DNA from: Arthrobacter burdickii
GTDB taxonomy: Bacteria > Actinomycetota > Actinomycetes > Actinomycetales > Micrococcaceae
Length of the DNA: 64,000 bases
Reading direction: 5' to 3'
NCBI RefSeq assembly: GCF_030433645.1
Contig: NZ_JAROCG010000002.1
Span: 310,001 to 374,000 of the forward strand
Position numbers and translations under genes: made by a program. This document shows, piece by piece, positions 51,304 through 59,682 of this stretch (the stretch's first letter is position 1; every line of letters begins with the position of its first letter). The notes under the pieces are model-generated. The model was given only the letters and a program-made list of their open reading frames with translations, was not told the DNA's origin and searched no databases.

Positions 51304-52279
51304 GCGGCCCGTGGTGGCGGTGCTCGAGGGCGAACGGCCGGTGCGGGGACTCGAGCGCGTCGCGGAACTCGCCGACGTGCGGGTGGCGCAGGCGCCGACA
51401 CTGGACAGGGCCCTCGACGGCGCCGACGTGCTCTACCTCTGGGACTACTTCTCCGGGGCCCTGCCCGCCGCGTGGCATGCGGCCGGTTCCCTGCGCTGGC
51501 TGCACGTGGCCGCAGCCGGGGTGGACAAGCTCCTCTTCCCGGAACTCGTGGCGTCCGACGTCGTGGTGACCAACGCGCACGGCATCTTCGACCAGCCCAT
51601 GGCGGAGTACGTCCTCGGCGCCATGCTGTACGCCGCGAAAGGCTTCGGTCCGCTGCACGACCAGCAGCGGGACGCCCGGTGGGTGTGGCGCGAGGGCCGC
51701 AACATCGCCGGCTCCCGGGCCCTGGTCGTGGGGACGGGCAGCATCGGCCGGCACACCGCGCGGCTCCTGAAGGCCGTGGGGGTGCACGTCGAGGGGGCGG
51801 GGCGGACGGCGGCGGAGCACGACGACGATTTCGGCTCCGTGCACGCTTCCGCCGACCTGGCCTCCGTGGTCGGCGGCTTCGACTGGGTCGTCCTCGTGGC
51901 GCCGCTGACCCCTGCCACCGAGAACCTCGTGAGCGCCGCCGTGATCGGGGCGATGAAGCCTTCCGCCGTCCTCATCAACGTGGGCCGCGGCCGGCTCGTG
52001 GATGAGGCGGCCCTCGTGGACAGCCTGCAGACCGGGACGCTGGCGGGCGCTGTCCTCGACACCGTCGCCGTCGAGCCGCTGCCCCCGGACCATCCGCTGT
52101 GGTCCCTGCCGACGGTGCTCGTCACCCCGCACATGGCGAGCAATGCCGATTCCTGGCTGGACGACCTCGCCGTGCAGTTCGAGCGGAACTTCCTGCTCTG
52201 GGTGGAGGGGCGGCCCCTGCCCGGCGTCGTCGACAAGGTCCTCGGGTACGTACCGTCCCGGCCCGGGCAGGGTTCCTAG
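51296..52279 (+). CDS. D-2-hydroxyacid dehydrogenase family protein
   Basis: A 327-residue NAD-dependent dehydrogenase. The Rossmann motif is VVGTGSIGRHTARLLKAVGVHV. The catalytic residues are Arg in INVGRGRLVDEAAL, Glu in VLDTVAVEPLPPDHPLW and His in VTPHMASN. The acceptor could be glyoxylate, hydroxypyruvate or another 2-oxoacid. GTG 51296 overlaps the end of the AI-2E family gene by 8 bases, so the two are coupled; its 3' end overlaps the convergent epimerase gene by four bases. Confidence 0.92.
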   Translation: MTRRPVVAVLEGERPVRGLERVAELADVRVAQAPTLDRALDGADVLYLWDYFSGALPAAWHAAGSLRWLHVAAAGVDKLLFPELVASDVVVTNAHGIFDQPMAEYVLGAMLYAAKGFGPLHDQQRDARWVWREGRNIAGSRALVVGTGSIGRHTARLLKAVGVHVEGAGRTAAEHDDDFGSVHASADLASVVGGFDWVVLVAPLTPATENLVSAAVIGAMKPSAVLINVGRGRLVDEAALVDSLQTGTLAGAVLDTVAVEPLPPDHPLWSLPTVLVTPHMASNADSWLDDLAVQFERNFLLWVEGRPLPGVVDKVLGYVPSRPGQGS

Positions 52280-53211
52280 GCGGCGGCCGGCTCACCGCGC
52301 CACCACTGCACCGTCTCCGCGACGGCGGTATCCAGCGGAGTGGGTGACAGGCCCAGCACCCGCTCCGATGCCGAGGAGTCCAGGACGAACGGCCGGTCGA
52401 ACTGGTAGGACAGCTCGCCCAGCTCCCGCATGGACGGCATCACGACGCCGAGTGCACGCACCAGCCGGCCCGGCGTGCCGGTCAGCCGGGGCGCGCCGAT
52501 CCCGGCGGTGGTCGCGACCGCCTCGGCGAGCGCGCGCTGGGTGAGTGCGGGAAGGGTCGGGGCATGCAGCACCCGGTTCCGCGTACGCGGCAGGTCCGCG
52601 GCCGCGATCATGGCGGCCGCAAGATCCGGGACGTAGGTGAACGAGTGCGGGGCATCGGGGTTGCCGATGACCTGGATCCGCTTCCCGCCCAGTACGGCGG
52701 GCACCATCCGCTCACCGGCGTGCGCCATCCGGACCCGGGGGCCGAAGAAGTCGGACGCGACCACGGAGACGGTGTCGGTCGAGGACGCCGCCCTCGCGGC
52801 CAGGAGGGCGGTACGGACTCCGCGCTTGCCGCCCGCGGCTGAACGCTCACTGTCCTCCGTCATGACGCTCTCGGGGTGGCTGTACGAGTACAGGCTCTCG
52901 GGGAACACGACGACGGCGCCCTGCCGGCCTGCTGCCTCGAGCACCACGGCCTCGGCTGTGGGGAGTTCGCGCTTCCAGGTGTCGGCGCTGTAGGAGCTGC
53001 CGTGGACGCAGTGGAAGATGGCGGAGGCTCCGGCGATGGCGGACGCGAGGAGGGCTGCGTCGGACACGTCGACTCGACGCCTCTCGATGAGCGGATGATC
53101 GGGGCCGCTGCCGGACCGCGTGAGGATGCGTACCGAATCACCCCGTGCCGCGAGTTGCTCGGCGACGGTCCATCCGACCGGTCCTGCTCCGGTGACGATG
53201 TAGGTGGTCAT
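52276..53211 (-). CDS. NAD(P)-dependent epimerase/dehydratase family protein
   Basis: A 311-residue extended-SDR protein with the motif IVTGAGPVGWTVAEQLAARGDSVRIL (a TGAxGxVG-like cofactor loop) and VFPESLYSYSH as the region of the usual Ser/Tyr catalytic residues; YxxxK is not clearly kept. SFTYVPDLAAAMIAAADLP is the C-terminal binding segment. Its function is unknown. Directly upstream, divergent, lies the remnant of a TetR gene that may once have regulated it. Confidence 0.87.
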   Translation of the reverse strand: MTTYIVTGAGPVGWTVAEQLAARGDSVRILTRSGSGPDHPLIERRRVDVSDAALLASAIAGASAIFHCVHGSSYSADTWKRELPTAEAVVLEAAGRQGAVVVFPESLYSYSHPESVMTEDSERSAAGGKRGVRTALLAARAASSTDTVSVVASDFFGPRVRMAHAGERMVPAVLGGKRIQVIGNPDAPHSFTYVPDLAAAMIAAADLPRTRNRVLHAPTLPALTQRALAEAVATTAGIGAPRLTGTPGRLVRALGVVMPSMRELGELSYQFDRPFVLDSSASERVLGLSPTPLDTAVAETVQWWRGEPAAA

Positions 53212-53235
53212 GACGTGCCTTTCGGGAGGAGGAGT

Positions 53236-53424
53236 GAGAGCAGTGCTCTCAGGTCCAAGCGTGCGCCCGGTTGCGGTCTACCGCTACGTCACCAACCGCG
53301 ACGAGCCCGCGTCGTCACGCTGCTCGCACGCATCCTGGACGATGCCGGACGGCAGGCGACCTCGAGGGCGGACCTGCCGGGGCGCCCCCGGAGCTCGCTG
53401 GGTCTTCGGTCGGACGCAACCTGA
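53236..53424 (+). pseudogene. Relic of a TetR family regulator gene
   Basis: In one frame the stretch reads ALSGPSVRPVAVYRYVTNRDE, the recognition helix of a TetR protein (compare the common GVRPMALYRYVxNRDELLD). After a frame change it continues as VVTLLARILDDAGRQ. No start, no complete helix 1-2 and no ligand domain remain. It is divergent from the epimerase gene with about 25 bases between, the normal place for a local repressor. Confidence 0.65.
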
Positions 53425-53509
53425 GAGGTGTCCCATCCGGGAATTAGCGGAGGCACCGCCGTGAATGAGAGACTTGCCGCTGCCGCCACCCCGCCGACCA
53501 GGAGCTCCC

Positions 53510-54769
53510 GTGCGCATCCGCCTGCCCCATCCGGAGACCCGCAACCGTGCGCGCTCGGTCTGGCTGTTCTTCGCCCTTCTCCATGTGGGGTTCCTCGCGC
53601 GGCTGCTGCCCTTCATCCTCGGCGGCGACGTGCTCAGTGACCTCCGGTTCTACCGTGAGTGGGCGGACCAGGCCCTGAACGACGGCGTCTGGCAGGGCAT
53701 CGACACCGCCTGGGTCTATCCCGTGGGTGCCCTCGTGCCGATGGTCGTGGCGACGGTCTTCGGCTCCTCCCTGTACCAGCTCGCCTGGTTCCTCCTCTTC
53801 GCCGGCCTCAACGCCGTCGGCACCGCGGCCCTGATCCGGCAGCGCACGCCGTCGTCGTTCACCGCCGCGTACTGGTGGCTTGCGGCCACGGCGCTCCTCG
53901 GGCCGGTGGCGGTCGGAAGGATCGACGGCCTGACCGCGCCCCTGGTGGTGGCCGCACTGCTCATCGTCGCCGCACGCCCGTTCGTGGCATCACTCGTGCT
54001 CAGCGCGGCGACGTGGATGAAGGTGTGGCCAGCCGCCGTCGTGCTCGCGTCGCTCGTCACCCTCCGGCGGGGGCGGCTCCGCATCCTCGGCGCCGGCGTC
54101 GCGCTCACCGCGGGCATCGCGGGCGTCGTCGCGGCCTTGGGCGACATCCGCAACCTCACCGGCTTCCTCAGCGCCCAGGGCGCGCGCGGCATGCAGCTGG
54201 AGGCTCCGCTGAGCACTCCCGGGGTGTGGCAGGCGATCACCGGAACGTCGGGCGCCTACTTCTTCGAGGACGAGGTCATCAACACCATGGAGGTGCGGGG
54301 TGCGCTGAGCGGGCTGGTCGGGGGCCTGATGACGCCGTTGCTCGCCCTGACCGTCGTCCTGGTCGCCGCATTCCTCGCGATCGCGCTCCACCGCGGCGCT
54401 CGGGCCGACGCCCTGCTCGCCACCGGGTCACTGGCCCTCGTGAGTACGCTCGTGGTCTTCAACAAGGTCGGCTCGCCGCAGTTCATGCTGTGGATCGCGG
54501 CCGTGATCGCCGCCGGACTCGTGCTCGACCGCGCGGCCGAATGGCGCTACCCGGCGATCGCGATGCTGGTGACCGCCGGCCTGACCACCCTCGTCTATCC
54601 GGTCTTCTACGACGCCCTGCGCTACGAGCTCAACCCGGCCGTCGCCGTCCTGCTCACCCTCCGCAACCTGCTGGTGGTCAGCATCTTCCTCTGGTCCCTG
54701 GTACGGCTGGGACGCCTGACGGCGAAGGCGGGCGTGCCTGCGGTCGCCGGCCCGACTACGGGTGCCTGA
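53510..54769 (+). CDS. GT87-like (DUF2029) integral membrane protein, putative mannosyltransferase
   Basis: A 419-residue protein with nine to eleven helices. Near the N-terminus FLARLLPFILGGDVLSDLRFYREWADQALNDG contains the Asp-rich loop typical of GT-C transferases, followed by WVYPVGALVPMV. ATWMKVWPAAVVLASLVTLRRGR and FNKVGSPQFMLWIAAV are features of the DUF2029/GT87 family, which includes polyprenyl-phosphate-mannose dependent enzymes of the actinobacterial cell envelope. GTG 53510 behind AGGAG was preferred over ATG 53465. Its 3' end overlaps the convergent epimerase gene by 14 bases. Confidence 0.87.
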   Translation: MRIRLPHPETRNRARSVWLFFALLHVGFLARLLPFILGGDVLSDLRFYREWADQALNDGVWQGIDTAWVYPVGALVPMVVATVFGSSLYQLAWFLLFAGLNAVGTAALIRQRTPSSFTAAYWWLAATALLGPVAVGRIDGLTAPLVVAALLIVAARPFVASLVLSAATWMKVWPAAVVLASLVTLRRGRLRILGAGVALTAGIAGVVAALGDIRNLTGFLSAQGARGMQLEAPLSTPGVWQAITGTSGAYFFEDEVINTMEVRGALSGLVGGLMTPLLALTVVLVAAFLAIALHRGARADALLATGSLALVSTLVVFNKVGSPQFMLWIAAVIAAGLVLDRAAEWRYPAIAMLVTAGLTTLVYPVFYDALRYELNPAVAVLLTLRNLLVVSIFLWSLVRLGRLTAKAGVPAVAGPTTGA

Positions 54770-55601
54770 CGCCCTTTCCTGCCAGCACCGCCCGGTAACC
54801 CTCCCGGTAGGTCGGGTAGGCGAAGGAGAAACCGGTGGACCGCAGGAGGCTGCTGTCCATGCGGCGGGCCCCACCCCGCGTGGACGACGTCTCGCCGGAT
54901 GGCGGCTCCGGCAGGCCGAGTTCGGCGGCGAGGAACTGCAGCACCTCGCCGAGGTCCACGGGCTGTTCGTCGCTGCCGACGTAGACTGGCGCGGGATCGT
55001 CGAGTTCCATGGTCAGGTGCACGATCGCCGCCGCCGCGTCGTCGCGATGGATCCTGTTGGTCCACTGGGCTTCGGCGGGCAGGACTGCCGTTCCGCCCTT
55101 CACCTGGTCGATCAGGCGCGTGCGGCCCGGACCGTAGATGCCGGACAGTCGAAGGACCGTGCCGCGGTCCGAGCGGCGGAGGAGTACCTGCTCGGCCTCA
55201 CGGACGAGGCGGGCAGTCGGGGCGGCGCTCTCCGCCGGTGACTCCTCGGTGACCCAGCCGCCGTCGAAATCCCCGTACACCGCGGTGGAGGACACGAAGA
55301 GGATGCGGCGCGGCCGGACGCCGTCGCGCTCGAGGGCATCCAGCACGTTCCCGGTCGCGTCCACGTAGGCGCTGCGGTAGGCAGCCTCGCTGCGGTCCCC
55401 GGCCGCGGTGGCGATCACCACGACGTCGGTGTCCTGCGGGATCGGTGGCAGCGGCTGCGTCAGGTCGGCGGCTCTACCCTCGATGCCTTCGGGGATGCGT
55501 TCGGGTGAGCGGCGCCATCCGATCACCCGCTCGCCGCGAGCTGCCAGCCGCAGCCCCACTTCGGTGCCCAGGTCCCCGCAGCCCGCTATCAGCACCGTCA
55601 T
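54756..55601 (-). CDS. NAD(P)-dependent epimerase-like protein (YeeZ-type SDR)
   Basis: A 281-residue protein with LIAGCGDLGTEVGLRLAARGERVIGWRR as cofactor motif. FVSSTAVYGDFDGGWVTEESPAE holds the Ser and Tyr of extended SDRs, and LRLSGIYGPGRTRLIDQVKGG follows. The GCGDLG pattern is typical of the YeeZ group of unknown function. Its start touches the end of an open frame containing a dead HsdM fragment. Confidence 0.9.
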   Translation of the reverse strand: MTVLIAGCGDLGTEVGLRLAARGERVIGWRRSPERIPEGIEGRAADLTQPLPPIPQDTDVVVIATAAGDRSEAAYRSAYVDATGNVLDALERDGVRPRRILFVSSTAVYGDFDGGWVTEESPAESAAPTARLVREAEQVLLRRSDRGTVLRLSGIYGPGRTRLIDQVKGGTAVLPAEAQWTNRIHRDDAAAAIVHLTMELDDPAPVYVGSDEQPVDLGEVLQFLAAELGLPEPPSGETSSTRGGARRMDSSLLRSTGFSFAYPTYREGYRAVLAGKGVRHP

Positions 55602-55684
55602 CGCATGTCCGTCCTCACTCCACCGGCCCGTCCTGGTGGCCGGGCCAAACGCCAGTCTAGGTGCCTTGCGTGGTTCTGCCGTGC

Positions 55685-55843
55685 GGGGTGGAGATCGACC
55701 TCAGCAAACCGTTGAAGGACAAGCAGGAGGAGATTCCTTCCCTCCAGTTCTTCGATGCGGTCCTCGATTTTGTACTTGGTGAAGATGTCACGGACGTTGT
55801 CGGAGAACGCGTTGATGTAGGCGAGGAGATTCTCGCGCAGGTT
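55685..55843 (-). pseudogene. Relic of a type I restriction-modification methylase gene (HsdM)
   Basis: On the minus strand about 53 codons encode NLRENLLAYINAFSDNVRDI, FTKYKIEDRIEELEGRNLLL and LVLQRFAEVDLHP. This is the characteristic helical segment before the catalytic domain of HsdM subunits (compare YINGFSxNVRDIFExF ... NLLYLVxQKFAxVDLHP). A TGA precedes it directly (55844-55846) and nothing of the NPPF catalytic domain follows. So it is an internal fragment of a lost gene. Confidence 0.75.
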
Positions 55844-55898
55844 TCACCGGCCCCTCTGCTTACGCGACAGGGTGGCAAGACAGGGCCCGCGACCGTAA

Positions 55899-56102
55899 GG
55901 CTGCTGGATCTGGACCGCCGCCGCCGCCGTCGCCGACGACGGCTGCGGGCGGTTCTGGGTCACCCGGGACGGCGAGCAACGCACCCTGCGGCCGCAACGC
56001 CACGCCTACGAACACCTCACCGAAGAAATCCTGCACCCCGGCAACCCTCTCATGCACGTCTGCGACGTGCCCTTGTGTGTCCACGCCAGTCAGCTGCGGT
56101 GA
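55899..56102 (+). pseudogene. Relic of an HNH endonuclease gene
   Basis: The plus strand encodes GCWIWTAAAVADDGCGRFWV, RDGEQRTLRPQRHAYEHL and NPLMHVCDVPLCVHA before TGA at 56100-56102. The order W-DGCGRFW, R-H-AYE, LMH-CDVPLCV is that of HNH proteins found in actinophages and plasmids. The frame is closed by TAA at 55896-55898 without a start, and the C-terminal half (the usual HLVPGTxxDN part) is missing. Confidence 0.65.
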
Positions 56103-56206
56103 CGCTTGTACCGGTGGTGGCGCAGCGGTAAGCGTGGAAGCGCCGGTCGGGTGGTTACGGAGGTGATCGATTCGGTGATACCAGCCGCAAACATGGTGAC
56201 GCTCAC
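56090..56206 (-). CDS. Possible small protein of 38 residues with strong ribosome-binding site
   Basis: GTG 56206 has a nearly ideal AAAGGAGG six bases upstream. The product (VSVTMFAAGITESITSVTTR, then PALPRLPLRHHRYKRHRS) is short and basic at its end. I recognise no family. The excellent ribosome site within a degraded region is the main support. It could be a leader peptide or the 5' end of a lost gene. Confidence 0.4.
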   Translation of the reverse strand: MSVTMFAAGITESITSVTTRPALPRLPLRHHRYKRHRS

Positions 56207-56270
56207 GATTCGCCTCCTTTCAGATATGGGACTGTGGGGCCACCACACGGCAGCCCCACAGGTAGTTGGA

Positions 56271-58505
56271 CTACTGGCGGGAACCGCTATCGGTTCCTGT
56301 GCCGCCATGTACACCTACGAACCGCCATGTGTACGAGCCGTTATCGTTCAGGCTCATACGCAGGTGACCCCACGTATCGCTGAAACGCTTCTGGACGTAC
56401 GCCGGGCTGGACGTGAACGCCCTCAGACCGATACCACCCGTGGATACCTGAAACTGCTGCATCCCATCGGTGGTGCACTGGTCAGCGTTGTTGACCGGGC
56501 ACGTGCGCTCGTAGTTGTGCTGGCTACCCGAGAGCAGGACCTTCACCCTGTTCTTGTGGAACACGTCGATCCAAGGCTTGGCCTCCGTGAAGCGGCTGTG
56601 TGAGGCCGTGTTCGACGTGAAGTACGGGTCGTGGTAGACGACTGCCAGGTGCTTCCCCCGAGCCTTGGCGGCTGCAAGGTTGGCGTCAATCTCGGCTGTC
56701 ATCGCCTGAGCACGTGTGGCGTTGTAGCTCCACGCTCCGGTGGGGGCGAACAGGATGTGCCAGTTGCCCCTGTCTACCGAGTACCACTCGTGAGCGGCCT
56801 GAAAACCTGCTGCCGTGCCTGAGCCCTTAGCGTTGGTGCGGGTCGGGTCAGTGCTGGTGGCCGACTTGGCGGTGCTTCCACATGCACCGTCCATCCACTT
56901 GTCGAACTCGGCGTTACGTCCGGGCTGGTGGTCGTGGTTCGGTCCAGCCGTCCACAGGGTCTTCGCCTTTACGGGACCCCATCCTGCGGCTTCCCACTTG
57001 GCGAACGTGTCACCCGTGTAGCTGCTGTTCGTGCAGTTGCCGGCGCTGTACTGGAAGTCACCGATACCGATGAAGTTGTCGAGCGTCCCATCGGCCAGTC
57101 CCGCCTTGATGCTGCTGGCGTTCTTGCCCGAAGCTGAGGTCGTTGATGTGTTGCCTGACGGATTCATGTCACCCACGGCGGCGAAGTCGAACGACCCTCC
57201 TGTCGAAGGAGGCGGCGTCGGGGTAGGCGTAGGAGTCGGCTGCGTGATGGTTGCAGGGTTGTGGACGCGGACCCAATCGACCCGCATTTCACCTGCACCG
57301 TTGGCGGAGCTGTTCGGGAACCAGTCAAGCTGCAGAGTCTGGTGCATCGGGCCGGGAGGCTGATGGCCGGGCGTCTTGTCCTCGAACCACTTCACACCAT
57401 CCACGTATCCGACGATCCCGGCTGGGGACCAATCGACCGCGTAGTTGTGGAACTGGCTGACATCGAGGGCCTTCGACCCTGAGGTCTGCAGGTTGTCACA
57501 CGAGTAGTGGTTGAAGAACTTGATGACGTTCCAGTCGCCGGTTGTCTCAGCGAAATCAACCTCACCGTCGCACGGCCAGTTCCCACTGTCAGGCCAGAGG
57601 ATGCTGACCATGTGGTACTCGTCGTCGCCTGAGCCTGCGGCCCTGACTTCCCAACGCCCGTACATCTGGTTGGCGAACTTCGCGCTCATCCCGGCTGTCG
57701 TACCATCCGGGGTGCCAGTCAGGACTGCCTTCGTCCCGTCGACGGTGACCTGCGCTGGGCTGCGGAGCCCCTTACCTGCGTGACCAGCCGAGTTGTAGAC
57801 ACTCCATTTAGCGGCGTCAGGCGCTCCTGTGTAGTTGAACTCGTCCCCAGCTACCACTGGACCCCAGTTCTGGGTGGAAGCAGCTGTCGTACCATCACCC
57901 GTTAGGGGATGAGGAGGCGTTGTCGGGGTGGTCCCGGTCGGCTCTGTGGTGATGACGAGCTTCGGGCGGAGAGCGGGGTCAGGGGACTCGTCGGACTTGA
58001 ACCCGATCCACTTCTGGGCACCCGATTCGAGCTTGAAGTTGTTCGCCCCAGCCACCGTAGCGGCTGTCACGTCCCACTCCACCCACGAGCTACCTGCGAA
58101 GCCACCAGCCTTGCCCAGCCACGTCCCACTGGCGGGTGCGTTGTTCCACGTAACACCCGTCTCGGTCCAGTCGCCGGTCGTCTTGTGCACGTTAACGAAC
58201 TCAGTGGCCGTTGCGCTCGCCTCTGAGTAGGCCCGGAGCCTGGCGGACACGATCCGCTCTCCTGCCGGTACGACCACATTGAACTTGAGGAGGGCGTTGC
58301 GCCGCATGGAGTTGCGGCCCTCTGTGCTCCAACGGACGCTGTTGCCGTAGTTCGTGGTCGGGAAATCAGCCTGAACGTACGTGTCCGCTACCGGAGCGAT
58401 GGAGACTGGTGCGCTTACCGCTGCACGAGTCCCTTCAAATGTTGGTGCTGAGCACCCTGTGGCAACCAACGCCGACAGGGCGACCACGGTCAATAACTTC
58501 CTCAT
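56271..58505 (-). CDS. Secreted lipoprotein: DNRLRE (CBM96-like) domain, GH16 glycosidase and metallophosphatase fusion
   Basis: A 744-residue protein. Signal peptide with ATGC lipobox (Cys18); residues 35-190 form a DNRLRE-type carbohydrate-binding domain (DTYVQADFPTTNYGNSV ... LLKFNV ... LVITTEP). Residues 215-420 are a GH16 domain with the catalytic ExDxxE as EVDFAE at 315-320 and GRWEVRAAGSGDDEYH before it. A PT-rich linker (421-436) leads to a metallophosphatase domain (437-744) with GDM, GDFQYS, GPNHDH, YHDPYF and SGSQHNYER. The last motif is normally GHxH; the first His is replaced by Ser. Base composition is clearly lower in GC than in neighbours and the gene sits among relics, so recent transfer is likely. 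Probable role: attack on an extracellular beta-glucan or marine-type polysaccharide. Confidence 0.85.
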   Translation of the reverse strand: MRKLLTVVALSALVATGCSAPTFEGTRAAVSAPVSIAPVADTYVQADFPTTNYGNSVRWSTEGRNSMRRNALLKFNVVVPAGERIVSARLRAYSEASATATEFVNVHKTTGDWTETGVTWNNAPASGTWLGKAGGFAGSSWVEWDVTAATVAGANNFKLESGAQKWIGFKSDESPDPALRPKLVITTEPTGTTPTTPPHPLTGDGTTAASTQNWGPVVAGDEFNYTGAPDAAKWSVYNSAGHAGKGLRSPAQVTVDGTKAVLTGTPDGTTAGMSAKFANQMYGRWEVRAAGSGDDEYHMVSILWPDSGNWPCDGEVDFAETTGDWNVIKFFNHYSCDNLQTSGSKALDVSQFHNYAVDWSPAGIVGYVDGVKWFEDKTPGHQPPGPMHQTLQLDWFPNSSANGAGEMRVDWVRVHNPATITQPTPTPTPTPPPSTGGSFDFAAVGDMNPSGNTSTTSASGKNASSIKAGLADGTLDNFIGIGDFQYSAGNCTNSSYTGDTFAKWEAAGWGPVKAKTLWTAGPNHDHQPGRNAEFDKWMDGACGSTAKSATSTDPTRTNAKGSGTAAGFQAAHEWYSVDRGNWHILFAPTGAWSYNATRAQAMTAEIDANLAAAKARGKHLAVVYHDPYFTSNTASHSRFTEAKPWIDVFHKNRVKVLLSGSQHNYERTCPVNNADQCTTDGMQQFQVSTGGIGLRAFTSSPAYVQKRFSDTWGHLRMSLNDNGSYTWRFVGVHGGTGTDSGSRQ

Positions 58506-58794
58506 AGAGAGGACCGATCAAGTAGAGCGCTTGTTGATTTTTTAATGACGTTCACTTTCTGATGGGCATGGCTGAGAAGGCCACGCGAACAAGCTGACGC
58601 CTCCCCAGACGACACAGCACCATGAAGGGCCCCGGAGCGTTGTTCCACGAGTGAGTGAGACCGCAGCGCCGGGCTTTCAGAACTAGGTGATTGAGATGTG
58701 ACCAGTGTTACCCGTGGTCCTGGAGTGAAGAGACACTCAGACGGCCAGGAGAGCCAATATTGTGCAGATACTGCGTCCGCCTTTGACAAACGAA
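58506..58794. other. AT-richer upstream region of the GH16 fusion gene
   Basis: About 290 bases of lower GC. On the minus strand AGTGAACGTCATTAAAAAATC just before the gene probably contains its promoter (TTAAAA-like -10), although the ribosome-binding site before ATG 58505 is weak. No convincing gene lies here. Confidence 0.4.
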
Positions 58795-58823
58795 AGGGCG
58801 GCCCCCGTACGCGTGGCCGCCCT
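58795..58823 (-). terminator. Hairpin terminator, leftward
   Basis: AGGGCGGCC (58795-58803) pairs exactly with GGCCGCCCT (58815-58823). On the minus strand the stem is followed by TTCGTTTG, a modest U-tract. It fits a leftward transcript that ended near 58847. Confidence 0.55.
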
Positions 58824-58846
58824 GCTGTACATCACGAGCCGAGGGG

Positions 58847-59035
58847 CTACGGGCTTCCGCCCACGCTGTCCTCGCTGTTATTGGTGACGACCCGCAACAA
58901 GTCGGTCAGCGCACCCCAATCCGCCTCGAGGTTATTCACCTGCTCCTCATCCACCGCTATCTCGGCATGCAAGTTGGTCGAGCCCGACCTGATGAGGACA
59001 TGCGCGCGTTCGCCCGGCTTGGATGGTCCATGCCG
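58847..59035 (-). pseudogene. Probable 3' remnant of a leftward gene
   Basis: The minus strand is open from a TGA near 59036 to TAG 58847-58849 and ends with HAEIAVDEEQVNNLEADWGA, LTDLLRVVTNNSEDSVGGSP. This acidic, helical end looks like genuine protein and is followed at the right distance by a hairpin terminator, but no start codon or upstream domain exists. The family is not recognised. Confidence 0.4.
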
Positions 59036-59322
59036 AGTTCAGCGCTTGCCCCGTTCGGGGTCATCTTGGATATGTCGTTCGACAGTGGTTCCCGGCTCGG
59101 TGACATCCCGGGCGTGACCGTGGTGCGGGTACCGATGGCCATGATGCCGGAATTCGAGCTCACCGGGGGTGAGAAAGGTTGGTCGTTGTCGAGGCCGGCA
59201 GTGGTTACGCATTCCAGGAGCGAGCAGATAGATGACTGGAATCGACATTCCGCGACTGCCGAGCGAATTAGTTCTTGGCTCTCTGAACACAACCGCGAAC
59301 TCATCGGCGGCGTTGGATGGAG
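58967..59322 (+). other. Doubtful open reading frame of unknown origin
   Basis: An ATG at 58967 opens a frame encoding MQVGRARPDEDMRAFARLGW, then VVRVPMAMMPEFELTGGEKG and DDWNRHSATAERISSWLSEH. This part has plausible residue composition and lower GC. There is no ribosome-binding site, and after about 59330 the same frame runs out of register across the ABC ATPase relic. It may be part of the imported island; I cannot assign it. Confidence 0.3.
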
Positions 59323-59340
59323 TAGCACGGGTGCAGGCGA

Positions 59341-59598
59341 CATGTCGGCAGGGTCCGCGCGCTCGACGGACTCGACCTCGAGGTCCGCCGCGGCGAGATC
59401 CACGGATTCCTCGGGCCCAACGGTGCGGGCAAGTCCCTCACCCTCCGAATCCTGCTGGGCCTGGCCAGGGCCACGGCCGGCACGGCCCGCGTCTTCGGTC
59501 TCGACCCATGGGCGCAGTCAGTGCAGGTGCACCGCCGCCTGGCCTACGTCCCCGGTGACGTGCGGCTGTGGCCCAATCTCTCCAGCGGCGAAACCTAG
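59341..59598 (+). pseudogene. Relic of an ABC-type exporter ATPase gene (N-terminal part)
   Basis: The frame encodes [40 protein letters not shown] and [18 protein letters not shown] before TAG 59596-59598. Walker A is intact, but there is no start (TAG at 59323-59325 upstream) and the signature, Walker B and C-terminal half are absent. It resembles the ATPase of ABC-2 type exporters common in actinobacteria. Confidence 0.8.
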
Positions 59599-59682
59599 GT
59601 AGCTCGCCAGCCATCGCATCCGGCCAACGGAGGCGGCAAGCAGTAGTTCCGCGGTGCCGCCCGCCTCCTCCTGGCGCAGCCG
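59590..59682 (-). pseudogene. Inverted fragment of an ABC-2 type exporter permease
   Basis: On the minus strand LRLRQEEAGGTAELLLAASV then [13 protein letters not shown] reads like the loop of ABC exporter permeases (compare REExxGRAExLLAAxVxRxRWLxSHL). It directly abuts the ATPase relic on one side and the plus-strand permease relic on the other, so it marks a small inversion inside a dead operon. Confidence 0.55.

Noticed and set aside
55602..56270. Active insertion sequence or complete restriction system
   Set aside because: No transposase, no terminal inverted repeats and no target duplication could be found; only internal fragments of HsdM and HNH genes remain.
56106..56603. Rightward frame beginning near the HNH relic and running into the GH16 fusion gene
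   Set aside because: It is mostly antisense to the metallophosphatase domain and has no ribosome site or family likeness.
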